A stretch of 64,000 bases of DNA from Spodoptera frugiperda (Eukaryota > Arthropoda > Insecta > Lepidoptera > Noctuidae), in the NCBI RefSeq assembly GCF_023101765.2, contig NC_064215.1, positions 7,440,001 to 7,504,000 of the forward strand, written 5' to 3'. The stretch's first letter is position 1. Each line of letters opens with the position of its first letter. Made by a program: the position numbers and the translations under genes. Positions 1 to 13,796 of this stretch are shown here, in pieces. The notes below the pieces were generated by a model. It was not told the DNA's origin, searched no databases, and saw nothing but the letters and a program-made list of their open reading frames with translations.

Positions 1-181
1 CGCCGAATATTTCCACCTTCATTAGCGTATGCACTTTGCCGGTGTTTGGGTCCGGCCGGAGAAGCTCCAACGTCTTCCCACGCGATATCACTATCTCCTG
101 CTGCTTGGTACCGGAGAAATTTCCGTGTACGGCATGTGTGATAGACGATGAGCCTTGTAAAGTCAAATTGTAGAGATACAT
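1..181 (-). CDS. SF3B3: SF3B3 (splicing factor 3B subunit 3), N-terminal coding part, cut by window edge
   Basis: The reverse strand from an ATG at 181-179 encodes 60 residues, open to the window edge. It starts MYLYNLTLQ and contains HGNFSGTKQQEI and LELLRPDPNTGKVHTL, which match the very conserved start of SF3B3 (SF3b130/SAP130). In the family, SF3B3 is a roughly 1200-residue three-beta-propeller protein of the U2 snRNP SF3b complex. It acts in the nucleus in branch-point recognition. Only the first blades of the N-terminal propeller are present here. The exon begins at about 202, just after an acceptor (TTATTTCCAG on the minus strand), so about 20 nt of leader precede the ATG. The rest of the gene lies outside the window. 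Identification is by recognition of the conserved N terminus and is close to certain. Confidence 0.95.
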   Translation of the reverse strand, partial: MYLYNLTLQGSSSITHAVHGNFSGTKQQEIVISRGKTLELLRPDPNTGKVHTLMKVEIFG

Positions 182-465
182 TTTGACTGTCTTATCCTAC
201 ACCTGGAAATAAGAGAACTCGTAAACACAATGGTCAAACTTGTAGTATTTACATACGATTTTTGGAATAAATTGCAATGTTAAGCTCGTAACTGACGAAA
301 ACAGAGACTGGCTTGTGTTTTCGAATGGGTGAACTTAGTTATTATAGCACCTTTTAAACGACCACGATCGATATAGAATCAACCGTGGAGATACCCAGTG
401 CAAAGTACATAAATATTGAGACGTATGAGTAGTATAAACGCCGTAAACTGGTAATTTACACATAC

Positions 466-608
466 CTTTCAGAAAAATAAGCCGATTGCCGCAATGCGGC
501 TTGATATTCACTATAATATTTTGAGCGCCTGTTCCCCAGCCAGGCGTCGGCAAAATGGCGGTTGTCAAACGTGCCATTTCGTACCGGCTCGATCCACCAA
601 TCAAAAAG
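466..608 (-). other. SF3B3: Probable 5' leader exon of SF3B3
   Basis: A strong donor lies on the minus strand at 466/465 (GAAAG|GTATGT). Together with the acceptor at 204-203 it defines a short 263-bp intron ahead of the SF3B3 start codon. The exon upstream would be mostly untranslated leader. A TATAAAA-like sequence at 639-633 lies about 31 bp upstream of a pyrimidine-rich start-like stretch near 608, but the 5' end is not certain. The leader has more than one open frame. One minus-strand frame starting at 612 runs for about 50 codons through the donor, and another starting at 604 gives an 89-codon unspliced frame. These could be uORFs or chance. An ATGGCGG motif at 554-560 (plus strand) resembles a YY1-type core-promoter site. 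Confidence 0.6.
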
Positions 609-680
609 AAGCATTTTCTTCTTAGCGTTCAGTTTTATATTGACAGGGTTACCATTACGAAAAATATAAAATATCTTTTA

Positions 681-816
681 CTGCCATCTAGTGTTGAATA
701 GATTAAATATATTTCTGCTATTGAATAATAGATGTCGCTTAAAGTGTTCGATAGCAGGGCCATCTATGAAGCAAATTATATAAACATAGTTTTATATAAT
801 ACAACACAGATGGCAG
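681..816. repeat. Short inverted-repeat element (MITE-like) upstream of SF3B3
   Basis: CTGCCATCTAGTGTTG at 681-696 is the near-perfect inverse of the sequence at 802-816 (one mismatch plus an indel). The interior is AT-rich and holds another GCCATCTA motif. The arrangement, about 136 bp with terminal inverted repeats, suggests a small non-autonomous DNA transposon. No clear target-site duplication was confirmed. Confidence 0.5.
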
Positions 817-3800
817 AATATTTTAGTCTACTCATCAAATCCTCCCTTGGAAATGCATGAAATAAAAATGAATAAAAAAGTAAACATACGGTACTAAACG
901 CAATACATATAGGTTAGTGGTTGGTACCTATTTGCTATCGTTTTAATTGATTTTAATTAAAATTTCACTGATCTGTAAGTTACATGGCATAATTAGTAGT
1001 GGATGAAAATTTCTCACTTTTCGCCAATAAAATTTTACTTCAATCTCGTTTAATGCGGAGCAAACCATACCACAATCGAGTAAAATTTCAGAATTCAAGC
1101 TACAATGGCTGAAATTTTACGACACCTCAATAAATTTGAATAATATTTTAATTACCTACTTGATCTGCAATCAAATTCCTTTGCCATTGCAACATTTTTT
1201 ATTTATTGTCCTAATATTTAAATACCTAAATCTGGTTTTGTCATCTGGGGACTGGAAGTGCACTATGAAATGTGACGATAAAGATTTTTCTTGTTTTGAT
1301 TGATCGACGTTTGGTCACTATCTCACCTGGTGGGAATGTCTGCCCATAACAAAATTCCAAAATTTTGAAACCTGGATCCCAAAATTAGCCCTAGCAGTTC
1401 GCACAAGGAAGCTTGAGCGAAGCGCTTCGTGCGTAGGATATCTACCATAAAGCGGAGGTGCATCGCCGATCGTCTTGTGGTTCGATGATGGAAAGGAATA
1501 AGGGGATTCAAGTTGTGCAATTCCCCCGCACACTTTGAAATTTATTTAGAGGAAACAGTACCTAAACTGCATTTATTCCAAACGATTGATTGTTTCTTTC
1601 ACATAATCGCTTTGTTGGAGATTCTTAACACTATAACTGTGCAATGCAAGCTGACGCCAGTTGCAAATATTTGTACCTATTCATCAACACGTAAATACTT
1701 ACACAACGTATCATGCCCATTCAACCAGATCAATATGTTCAACAATAAACTAACGAATGGTAGGTATGGCTCCATTCTTCAGAACACCTGAGGCTAAGGT
1801 ATATTTTGCTGGGATTTAAAATTCCAATACGTATTTGTGTTCGGTTTCAAAGGGCTTTGGTCCATTGTGGAGTGTCTTTTAATTCTATTTTCTGGCTGCG
1901 GCGGCGGCGCGCCGTCACAATGTATCTGTGCCGTGACGCGGCGCGGGCGCACCTGAGTATTCCAACTCGTTTCACTTTGAGAAGCCGCATCTTTGCCTAC
2001 CTACACGATCGGTTCAGTGGTTATTCCCGATCCCTGTTGGTGGGTACTAGCACTTACAGACAACTTGTTTAGGTGGAGAATGAGATACTAAAGTTATTTT
2101 GTCTGTCTGTTTGTGTTTTTTTTTTCTGAACTGAGTTTTTTTCAGGAATTCAGGCAAAAGAAAATAATATAAAAATAAAAGTAATGTTTGACAAAGAAAG
2201 TGTTAAAATGAAAATTATAGCAATATTCAGTGTCGTTAGACAATTAAATCGGGTGAGGTAAGTGAGGTGCGTGGCGGGGGCGCAGACGCAGGTCACGATC
2301 TGCGCAGGCGCGCGGGCGGCGATGTGCACGTGTGCTCCACCGACCACTACTCAGATAAAGAGAAAAAATAAAAACTGGTAGATAAAGTCGTATTTTGACT
2401 TGCTTGGGACCTCGGCCGTTGGACCTCTTCAAGGCTTTATACTTTATTGTGTCAACGGACATCTTGCAACTATTACTTCTTATAATAATGAAGCTACATA
2501 GATACTTCGTCAACAAGGAATACTAGTTTTGTGGTTTGTGAACAGAATTTTACCATCGTGATCGTTAATACCATTTAGAAATTCATCAGTGGCAAATTAA
2601 TTTTTCAACATGCTAATTGATATTAGTAGATAGCATCTCTCATTCTTATCTTTTGAGACAAACCTCGTAAGCCATATTTATATATTTTAAACTTAGTTAC
2701 ATACTCTTCTCAAGTACCTATGTATATGCCACTTTATACCGAATGATTACATTAACGATGCATATAAGTTTAACAGCAGATGTGGTTTAACATTATCCGC
2801 GGAGGCTCGGACAAGTCGCAACATGTACGTTTCCTATTGAATGAGAGCGACACCTGAAGTCGAGGTTTTGGGACGGGAATTGGGAACAATGGAGTTGTAC
2901 ATAGAAATTATTGTTAAGTATTGTCAATTGTATCATAAGCTCTTTCTTAGCTTACTTACATGACTTGATAACAGTAATTCTAAATCTAAAGTCACTTATT
3001 GTCGCCTGTCGGCGGATTTTAATAGATGTTTAAATAGGGAATACCTATGATGTTCAACATATAGAAAGAATGACAGTTCTTGAAAACGCCATGAGCATTT
3101 ACGTTCACCATTGTACATTTTAAAAGACTAGTCATAAAATCGACGAGCTTTTTCCAGCTCTTACTATTTCTAGGAAAGTATCTTTATTTTCTCAATAGAC
3201 TCCGATTCCAATAGGCTTTAAATAAGAATATACGCGTCGCCGCCTACGTTCCGATAGTGGATGTAATCCGTGAACCTGGCAGCCCCACAACTCACTCACG
3301 CGGATATCGCGGCCAATAATTTAAAAGGCGTGAACACTTTATCCGATGAAGTGGCCGCCGATGGCCGCCGATGCCGCTCGCCCTCGGCACTTTATGCCAA
3401 TAAAAGATTTGCTTTTAAGATCCTCTTTGTGTAAAAGATTGTCTTAAGATTGCCGCCGAGCCACACTGCAACTGCTAAGCTCTAGTTTATTTAGTCTGGT
3501 TTGCCAGGTACCAAGTTGTTGTGTGTTGAGTGTATACTATATTTACAGGGCATCACTATCAAATATATCCACACTATACAATTTATAGTTTCAAACATTT
3601 GAAGTGATAGGCCGAAATTCTTTGCTTAGTCAAAGCCTCGTCTGCGCCAGTCCTATAGGTATATGTAATATGTTTGGCTCGATAATTCGGAGAGTCGTGC
3701 AGTCTGAGGTGTCAGTCAGTAGGACAGTCGGCCAGGCTGGCTGACTCACGGCGCTGTTTGGACACGGCGCGTGGCATTGTCTTTGTCTATAATGTTTTGT

Positions 3801-5631
3801 CAAACAGAGTTTCGAGGAAATTATAGCCATTATGACAGCGACTGTTTATTGAACACGTCGGCGGGTTGTTGATAGATTGGACGTCGTCTTTGTGTCACCA
3901 GCGCGGAGTACGGACCAAGTGCTTACACAACACGCCCGTTAGACATAACATTCGTTGAAAATCGCACCTGAAATTTCAGGTCGTATGCTACAATATTTCA
4001 ATCAATACCACATACTGAATACGGAAGATAGCTAATGGATCTGAATGATATTCTTACGAGTTTGTCCATCTATTTGTACATTGTTAATTGGTTACAGTTA
4101 CGGGTATCAGATGTCTGAAATCTAATGTTAAATAATTCATCAAGAAATATCATTTGTATTCTCTGACTAAGTTTACTTGTCTAGTATTACGAAAGTAATT
4201 TAAGAGGGCTTCGTCAGAACAATTCCACTGTGAGGCATAGATCGCAATCAGCCAGTTTATTTGACGTTGATAGTGACGTGCGGCACTGCGCTGCGTATAG
4301 GAATGCAATATGGCCAGGGCCAGCCCTAAATCCCAGTGTAAACATTCCACCCACACCTCCCGCCGCCGGGTAACTCAATATATCGCGCGGATCCTGCTTA
4401 GGGTTGCGAATTTTTCAATTTAAATATCTTTAAAATCTTCTGTTAACTACTTGAATTTTTTGATGACATCGAGCATTCTATTTCTACAAAGAAAGTGTTG
4501 CTATTGGCTGCTAGAAAGAATTTCTGCACAGCTGAATGTAAATACAAAATTAGAGTTGTTTTCATGTAGTCTGTCAGATACGAGTACATATTTATCACAT
4601 AATGTTATGGATCAACTGTGCACCTGTTCTGTGACAATATGACTCCAAGTTTGTTTACTTAGGAGATAACCCTAGTGCTCCCCTTGTCTGACGTACCGGC
4701 CCCTACTTTAATAAAACATCTCGATAATGAAAAGTCAGGCATTCACAGAGGGTGGCGAATTAACCCTCAAGCCAAAGTTGCGCTCCGTGCTTCGCGAATC
4801 TGAGCTCTATGACGTAGCCATACTTGCTAAAATTAAATGATGGTGGTGTGCTCACCATCGCGCAATAAATATCTTAATGATATGGAATCAGAAAGTATCT
4901 TTGTGTTCGTTTGTCGTAAAAAGACTTAAGTGCACGCGAGGGCGACGCGAAATGTGTTTTACGTTTTTTATGGAAGGTTGTTTATATGCAGTGCGGTTAG
5001 CAAAGTGCATAGTGTGCAGTTTTCCGAACACATTTGACATTCATTGCGTTTTATTCAAGGCGGCACGTGCGTGGCCACCTGTCGCTGATGCTGCACTTGT
5101 TCTAGCTTTACATACAAGCTATTTCATTAACGAGTACTAACGAAATTGTAGAGAGAAATGAGATTGTGATTCCATAAGCCGCGGAAAATAGTTACTGGTG
5201 GTCAATTTCTACAACCATTTACTTAACCTTCTAAGAAAGTGGTAATATTGTGTTCATACTCGTATGTACCTGTGAGACTCTCTAAGCACGTACTCGCGCA
5301 CCTATTTTAAAATCAAGGAAAGGCATCGGCATATAGTATGAGTTTGATTGCATATCATCGATTCCGTGCTCGTCCGATGCAAATGGCCGGCGCCGGATGG
5401 ACCTCCCAGCACTCGCTGCACCGACAATCGGTGACAATTCGAATCCAAGATGGCGCCTGCTTAGTTTATTGCTTACTCGACATGTTCGTACGTTAGCAGC
5501 GAGGACCAATAAACGCTTCCGCCGGGTACGTGATACGATTTATTTGATTGCTTAATGAGTTGGACACTCGCCTTGATTTTATCCTGTTAGTTTACGACCA
5601 ACTATCTGTCTACGTATTATATTTCTGTACA
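817..5631. other. Noncoding, AT-rich, with short CpG-rich islands
   Basis: No recognisable coding region. The open frames are short and resemble no family I know. GC-rich islands stand out at about 1893-1952 (GCGGCGGCGGCGCG core), 2260-2345 (with a CACGTG E-box), and 3295-3385. These could be cis-regulatory, but nothing in sequence alone proves function. Confidence 0.5.
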
Positions 5632-5779
5632 GTACCCTTAGTACGAGTTTGCTTTTCGTTTAAACGAGAGCGCGTTCGGCGTTTTGATTGGTTGGTTTAA
5701 TCGAGCTGGCCAATCAGAGCGCCGAACGCACTCTCTTTTCGATTACTTTAAACGTAAAGCGAACTCATACTAAGGGTAC
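5632..5779. repeat. Foldback MITE, family A, copy 1
   Basis: A 148-bp element begins GTACCCTTAGTACGAG and ends with the inverse (CTCATACTAAGGGTAC). Its arms of about 65 bp pair over most of their length and include a GCGTTCGGCG block and a CCAAT/ATTGG block in each arm. A second copy lies at 29374-29509. A foldback structure repeated at two loci is typical of a non-autonomous DNA transposon. Confidence 0.8.
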
Positions 5780-8700
5780 AGATCTTAATTAGTTCAGTCA
5801 ACCAGTCAACCTTTAACTTTAGTAAGTAATACTTACAACTATAAACTGTCAACAATGTATATCTATGTATGTACATATAGTTAGTTCTATTTCTCCATCA
5901 ACAATTAAACAAGGTATCAATTTCAGTAGAAATCGTGATTTCCGTGTGATTGTACAATATCTACTGAGTCCTGCTGCTACCAAATCACTTGGTTTTACTG
6001 ATCGTTTATTCGTGACGTGGCTAGACATTCAATTTGTTCGCGATTACCACTTATCTCTTGAACTAGATATTAGCTATAGCTATGTAACACGACTTTTTAC
6101 TATATTTATTTATTTGTAAAACTAACGTTTTAAATTAAGGACACAAAAATCTATGAACAGTAAAGTTTTCAGTAATGAAATCAAAAAATCTTCAATGGAA
6201 GAGATTTATTGGTAATGTATTGTAATTCTTATAATTAATGTATACCTACATAGTCCATATTTCCGTAGCCCGTAACCAAATCGAAGCCGGACAATTAACA
6301 GAAGAAATTATTACATTATCTTGATAATGCCTGTAGGTGGTAGCAGTTACTCAGTAGAAAGAATTCCTAACGATCATTCGAAATGTAATTTAAATGCTTC
6401 CAGTACCTTCGATACCAATATATTAATTATGAGCATCTTACTTAACTTTTAATTAATTAACTTATATATCGTTTTAAGTTTTTAATTGGGCCACTTGTAA
6501 TAAACTTGATTGCCAGTTATCTATGTCTCAATTAAGCTAAACGAGATATACTTGGAAATACAAAATTAGAGGAAACAGGTGTTGCTTGAATAACAAACAT
6601 TACTGGCGTAGCTGAGGATGTACGCGATTGGACTAATTACGTGCATTTGCGTGGTCATTACATGTCTAATATGGCCGGGTAATGTCCACTAATGACCTTA
6701 TATTTAGATCTAAACGCTGGTCACATGACAAGACTTGCTAACGCCATGATTTCCATACAACCAGTGATGTAACAAACAGATTTACCTGCCATGCAACGCA
6801 ACACAGATTGAATTTTGTCGAAGTGATTGAAGTTATGCAGTGACTTAACGATTTACGTGATCTCATTTGAATATTCCATTAAGTATGAGGACTTAAATAA
6901 CTATGAATAATATCGAAATAAAATCTGTGAGATTACGAGACGAGAGTGCATCGGAGTGTGGGCACAAAGGAGCATTAAACACGTCTGTGTCCCATGGGCC
7001 GGGGCGGCGGGCGTCGGGCGTCGGTATCAGGAATAGTAAATTAGAAGGTGAGTGCACCTGTGTGGCCCGCCGACCAAAAAACGTACCCGCTACCTCTGGA
7101 CTAAACGAATTATTAACCACTACCTGCGACGCTCACACGTGTTCCACACTGATTTTTGAGAGAACTTTACCTTGTTTAACTTCTATCGACCCATTTCTCT
7201 CACGTTTAAATCCTGAGATGACATGTAACCCAGCAATGTATACGAACACGGTTGAATCCCACATTTCACGGTGATTTGTAATAATCGAAATATTAGTCAA
7301 GTGGTCCCGCCTTCATTCTCAGGTGCATTTTTGTATTGAAGAAACGTTTGTGTTTTTTTCTTGTGTTTTAAAAGACCTTTAAACGTCAAGTTTCCCAAGA
7401 TTTGTTAATAAGACAACTTTTAGAGATCTCTGGACATTATTGATTGCCGTGACATTAATACATGAGATCTAATTCTTTAGTACTAGTTGGCAACTTTACA
7501 ATTTTATTTTGTCAAAATTTCGTTACGCTTGAAACTGTCTAATTAATGTCATAAAAGTTTAATTGATATACAAAAAAAAAAACAATTTTTTTCGTGATGG
7601 AATACTGACTTTGTTTTTTAAAGATTTTGTGGGACAGACATTATACATTTTATGAAAATAATCTTCAGCAACCAATTAAAATTAATTTATCTGTTAGGTA
7701 TAGGATAAACAAAGCATTTGTTACACCTTCAGAGCTCAGAATCTGAACATCGACTCGATCTTGACGGAATTTTTGACTAGTCATTTTGGTCATTATAATT
7801 TTCTGGGTTGTTTCGGAATTTTTATTAGGTTAAGATAAGCCATTCACAAGGGTGACTGTTTTTGTCAATATTAAAATGTTTTCATATTAAATTATTTATT
7901 GTATTTCGAGACTTGAATGTATTGTATTTGAAATTGGTTTGGTAATCTGAATTATTCAGCGAAATACAAAAACTGTAAAAAACAGGTTATGTAAATGTTC
8001 CAAAGAGAGAACATTTTTTTCCAGAGAAGCAAGTTTAAGCGTTATTATTTTACTTCCATTTGAGTCATGGAATTTTCATAGTTTCTGATTCTTAGACTTA
8101 GCTTAGATAATTTCTTTGTTAAAAGCTGTATAAGGAAAATTCTACTAATTGTCGATATCTAACAAGTTATACACATGTTACCTATACGTTTGTACTTAAC
8201 ATGTCTTGATGGTAAGTGGCAGTGGAGATGATGTCAGAAGGCATCGCCGGGTGTTGTGGTGACTAATGGTCGCAGTATGTGGCAGCATGCAGCAGGTTGA
8301 TAAGCCGGCGCCGGCCTGCCGCTGCAGATAACCCTGCCACCGCTACCACTGACCTGCACTCGTCACCGCTGCACCGCCCGGTACACTATCTATCACCATT
8401 TTATTTGTTTACTAGAACAAGAATCATATTCTTTTATTCTAGCCATAAATATCAGTGTCATATTGAAACAAAAGAAAATAAAATGGGACCAAGAATGCCG
8501 CGTGCCCGAAAATGTTTTTCTCCAACCGCTATATCCATATGATCGATGTCAATAAATTTCACGTCAGCATCACGTTTGGGCTTGCAAAAAGCTTTGATTG
8601 ATTACTACAGCTTTTTCCCCGAATACTGGCGTATGTATGGATCGGTTTAATGTAAACAAATTATAAGGGAGAATGTCGATGCTGAACATTCATACGTTTT

Positions 8701-11700
8701 TACGGAACGTTTAAGGAGCACAAGTTCCTCATTACGTAAACTCGGAGCGGTTGCTTCTGTTCACCTGCATCCATAAGAGATTCTTATTCCTTTTACCCAT
8801 ACAGCTAACATAAAAATGTACATTTTCAGACCAAATATGGAGGACGGAATGGGCGATGGTAGGCAGTGATTTCTTTTAATAACGAGCTCCCTTGATTTAA
8901 GGCGATGTCAACTTTCCTTGCGGAGTTAGAAACAAAAAGCAACATAGCTTTGCTTTGGTGCTGGCCTTACATAGAGGGACGAGTGCATCGTGCCTACAGC
9001 TTCCTAAGGATGCTCGTCAGGAAAGGAAAGACCATAACATTTCTTTAGGTTTGGATGTGTGCAACTTAGTCAGTGATCGTCCAATAGTGTTTATCGCATT
9101 GCATTCCGCTGTTTGTTGGTATCTTGCAAGATTCTCTGCAGCATGTGTTTAGAAAAGTATTGGTGTTTTAATGGCGGCAGTCAGTTAAAGTTCTTTTATA
9201 AAATGTAGCTACATCGACATTTCGATATACTTAGGTACTTAAGTACAAGTCAGTTTATATTAGTCTCACCTCACGCAGCTGTAGTAACACTGTATTGCGT
9301 TATACAAAGAAGGTATAACATTGAAGGCGCTATGAACAAAGTAGACGTGATTTTAAACACAGACATTGGAAAAATGTTAATAGAATCATTGAATGTATGC
9401 GCCGGCGCCGTTGTCCGTATGGAGGTAGTATTGGTCGGTGCGGTGACGTCACCCTGGCTGCGGCGGAGCGGAGGTGCGGAGGTGCGCGGGCGCGGGTGCG
9501 TTGGCGAGGAGCGCGAGCGCAGGCCCGCCACCATTGGGTCGCGACCGCGACACCTGCAAATCGCGAGTCAATGATCTCGGCGTCGGTCGTCGCATCGGCG
9601 GCGGCGTAGGATTGCTGCACGTGTGTGGGCCCTCCACTAACTAGAAACTCGTTTTAATGTAACTGAATCTGCATAATGCGCACTCGACGTGAAGTGACAG
9701 CACAATTGTAGCAATCCTCCGCGCTGTTCCTATTATTCATGACTATTGAGACCTGAGTTATACCGCTTGCTTAAATATCTTTATGGCTCTGCAACGCCCT
9801 ATTCTTACCTGATAGGAAGTATTAGTGTCCTGTTGATTATACGGCAATAAAGTGTTGTTATGCAAAGGTATAATTATTTTCGGCTCTTAAGTCAAAAGTG
9901 GGCAGTTAACGTCTATTGTCCACGAGAGCTTTGTTTGAAAAGTTTTTTGTCGTTCACGCGACAGGTAGTCCTCTCCCTATTGTTAGTTAGCAATTAACGC
10001 TTGTTATAATCTTTTAAAGACCATTTATAAATTATAGCTTAATCTCAGAAAGATTGTCAAAGAAGTCATGTCACGACATACATCACATTAAGTCACAGTA
10101 CCTATTTAGGTACAGATAAACATAAAAAATCTTGAATTAATTATAAGAATTGTAAGGCCTTTATTTAGTGAAGCTGTAGACAATGCGAATGTGTCTGATT
10201 TTGTCGTAAGTCATGCTGTCATCAGAGTTTCCCTGAAGATATTTTTATGCAAGGAGGTGCGAAACTCGTTTAGCAGAAGCACTGAAATTGCACACGTACT
10301 TCTCATAAGTCGTTGTCAATAAGTGGTCAATACGTGATTGAACAATGGTCAATATGGTCATTGACGTTTTGGAATTCTAAATGTCATTTCCTATAATAAA
10401 ATGTGGAACTAAAGGTTTATGAGCCACCAACAGACGATGGGACAATAGTTATTGGAAATGGACAGTGGGCTTTATGTCGTGTTTCCGCTACACCGCCGCC
10501 TCATAGTCACCTGAATGTAGAATAATGTGAATAACAAGTATTACAAGAACAGCGAGGAACACGGCCAGCCGATGAATGAACGATATTAAGAATAGTGTTG
10601 TCGGAGCAACGGTCGGGTTTGAATAGCGCATCGACTGTCGGTGCGGCCGCGCAACCTTATTGCCTATTGTTAGCGAACAAACGCAGGAAACTGTAAAGTC
10701 GAAAGTCCGCTGAGTGCTGAGAGATTTCGCCGTACAGACAGGTAGGTCGCAGCCGCAGGTGTTCTGTTCTATGGCGACGAGCGAACGAACACTCGGAGCA
10801 AACAACGTTATAAACAATGTCGGACCTCGACACGCTGTCGCCACGCTTCTGACAAATTCACGGATTTGTATTCAAACGACACTCATGAAATTTAATACAA
10901 ATTAAAATAAAAAATATGCATAGACGTGGAGCCAGCATTTACATAATTAATGAAAGATAATTTATTTTAAATAATTTTATTGTTAAATTAATATTTAGTT
11001 GTGTATTATTATGAATGAGATTTATCACACCAAGATTGAATGAAGATAATTTAAACAAAGAAAAATCAACAAGCGAATTAGTTAAGAGTAAGGACAACCA
11101 CTAGACTACAACTATCAAAATGGTTAACATTATTTATAGATTTCATTTGAATTCAGATTTACATTTCCGTGTCCTATAATACAGAGTTAAAATGATGGTT
11201 TCTCTAGTGAGACTACAGATCTCCAATGCGGTTTGCGTTGTCAAAGAGAAGGAAGTTGTTTTGAGAAGTTTTGCGAAAGTATAAAGGGATATATCAATTA
11301 GCACAGTGTGCACCCATTGTGCAGTGAGCACCGGTGTTGGTACAACACTAGCGAACTGTTTGAAGATAGGCTTGACTTACAATGCACGTGCAACTAGAAT
11401 TAACGGGTATTATTTCACCTGGTGAAGGGAACCAGAATATTCCTTTATTTTGTAATAAAGAGGCTTGTACCGTATTGAGTTTGGATAATAGAATATTTAA
11501 AGAGAAGTGTACGAGTATCTGGATATGAATGGATGTCTCATTGAAGTATAAAGTTGTTATGGATTAGCCACTGTGAAATGGCCACTGGATAGATAAGACT
11601 GTCCGTCCATCGTTTTCGAGCACCCTTCATTTAATCTTGGATTATATTTTGATGTTTTTACTCAGAATACTTAGACAGGAATACTGACGTTATCAAGCTT

Positions 11701-13796
11701 CCAAATGTTAACGTGTGAAAAAGTTTTAAACTTGTAAATCACGTAGCCGTGTACTCTTTTCTCTACTTACATATAATGTTTTTTACATGAATGTATTAAT
11801 AACCATTTTCACATAATTTCTATTTGGTCCAGAACTATCCAGGACCCAGACTAATGCTAATGCCACGTATATTTCCAAGTCAGTCAGAAAATTGCATGAA
11901 AGTTACTTCAGTTCTTATTTGCTATGTGTAGCTCACGTAACTATCATAGGTATAACAGCCTTGCACCCTACTATAAAACAGCACAGACCGACTGAAAACC
12001 TTCCCCACGCCACTTTCCCCTTCGCTGGTTCGCAGCGTGACGCGTTGCCATGGTAACCGCTTTCCATGCCTACGAGCATTGGTCGGAAAATTCAAAATGG
12101 CGCCGACTATCGATCGTGAGGGGTGGTTGAATAGACATTGGAGTGGGGCGCTAGGGGGGTGGAAAATTGTATTCAAAAGATGAAGTTTACATATTCATAG
12201 TGATGTGCTCGTACGTAACTGAAATATGATTTGGAGAGACTAGAATTGTTTACGATGCTTTTTATGTGCAGTCTCGCTTTAGAAGTTTGTCTGTTTAGTT
12301 GTGTAAATGTATAGAAAGTAAAAATTCATTGTGGTAAAGTCTAGTTCATCGAAATGATTACTTACAATACATATATGTATTTGTATTGGTGTGACAATAT
12401 TCGTACTATGTATTTGAATAGTGCTCTGTGCCTTTTAAAGCTATTGGTAATAATTTAGGTACGTACTTATTGAAATAATACAGTAAAATAATGCTGAATT
12501 TCCGAATAACTTGTTGACCAAGCAATATATTACGAATTCTGGAAAAAGTTAAAGCGAGAATAACTCCATACTGAATGAGGATTTACCACCCAAGTCAAAT
12601 ATTTCTTTTCAGTAGAAATTGAACTTATTCGTTTGGCATATAGGTATTAACTTAATACAATACATACTTTGTATATTTGCAACAAAACCCAGTACTTATA
12701 ACATAAATGATAAAACATTAAATACAATATCATTGTTCTTTGCAGGCGAAGCAGTAACACATTACAGAGCCGTGTAAAAGTAAAATATTATCGAAGTGCA
12801 TAAAACTCGCGACGTAGCGGTTGTAACAGTTTGTTACAAGACAATGTAAGAGAGAATAAAGAGTCATTGTCCATAAGTAATTGCCAACAGGCTACGGTAA
12901 CACGTGCGCCGGAGTATATTTTAGAATTAGGAAGAGGCGCCTGCGCACCGTGTCGTCGCCGGCTGTCGATCGCTGATAGACGTACGAACAATGTGCTCTA
13001 AATGCCACTATACACTGTTACTGCGGTATTTTCTTTGCTGCGAGGAAAAGTAGAACACGCTATGTTTATTTTGTAGCAAATATTTTCATTTTGTCGGTGT
13101 TACAGTAAGAAAATTCATAAGAGTGGAAGATTTAACTTTTGCGTATGAATGTTTTATCTATAGTCCATAATAATCTTATTTTTTTTACTGTACAATGTAC
13201 GCAGATAGAGGCATCATATGCGATTAGTCCAGTACATGACGCTGTTAGGCGTAGCAATTTATTTAGTATCCAAATATTTTTTATGTTGTAAAGATTTTCA
13301 GTTAAAAATTGCTTCAGTAACTTGTATTTTAAACTGTATTTTGTTACAAGCAACGTTTGACATTTCAAGTAAAATCATGTTTCTTCACACAAGTAAAGTC
13401 TTAAGTTATATTTCTAGTATGTAGGTACATAAGATGCACAATACGTAATCCAAGATAAGATCGGTATGTACCAATGACATTTCAGTAATGTATTATTATT
13501 TTCTACTGTGCACGTCTACATCTGCCATCAATGGCATTTTAAATTACGCGTTGAGAATACCAATAATATATATACATGGTTGATATGCCAACATGTTTTC
13601 TTATTTCATCATAGGAGGTTATACATATGTGTACTAGAATATGTATATAGTATGTTCATATTACTCTGCAGTATTATCTGGGCCAAGGACTACTTTGATT
13701 TAGTATTTGCTATTGTGTTACGTTATGGGTATTTCCTTTTCATTACTTTTTCTTGTATGTATAAAAGGAAAATTGGTTTTCCAAAGATTTGAGTTT
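5780..13796. other. Noncoding stretch with a CRE-containing CpG island
   Basis: No gene recognised. CpG-rich islands occur at about 8290-8380, 9400-9610 and 12880-12970. The middle one is the strongest and includes a perfect 12-bp palindrome GGTGACGTCACC at 9442-9453, a cAMP-response-element-type site. Overlapping open frames on both strands in that island reflect GC content rather than coding. The frame at 6903-7274 (123 codons) matches nothing known to me. Confidence 0.45.

Noticed and set aside
6903..7274. 123-codon plus-strand frame
   Set aside because: ATG-initiated, but no recognisable domain, splice signals or neighbour support, and a frame on the other strand overlaps it.
10488..10844. 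118-codon minus-strand frame with a hydrophobic stretch
   Set aside because: The hydrophobic end could mimic a membrane segment, but there is no family match and no promoter or splice context.
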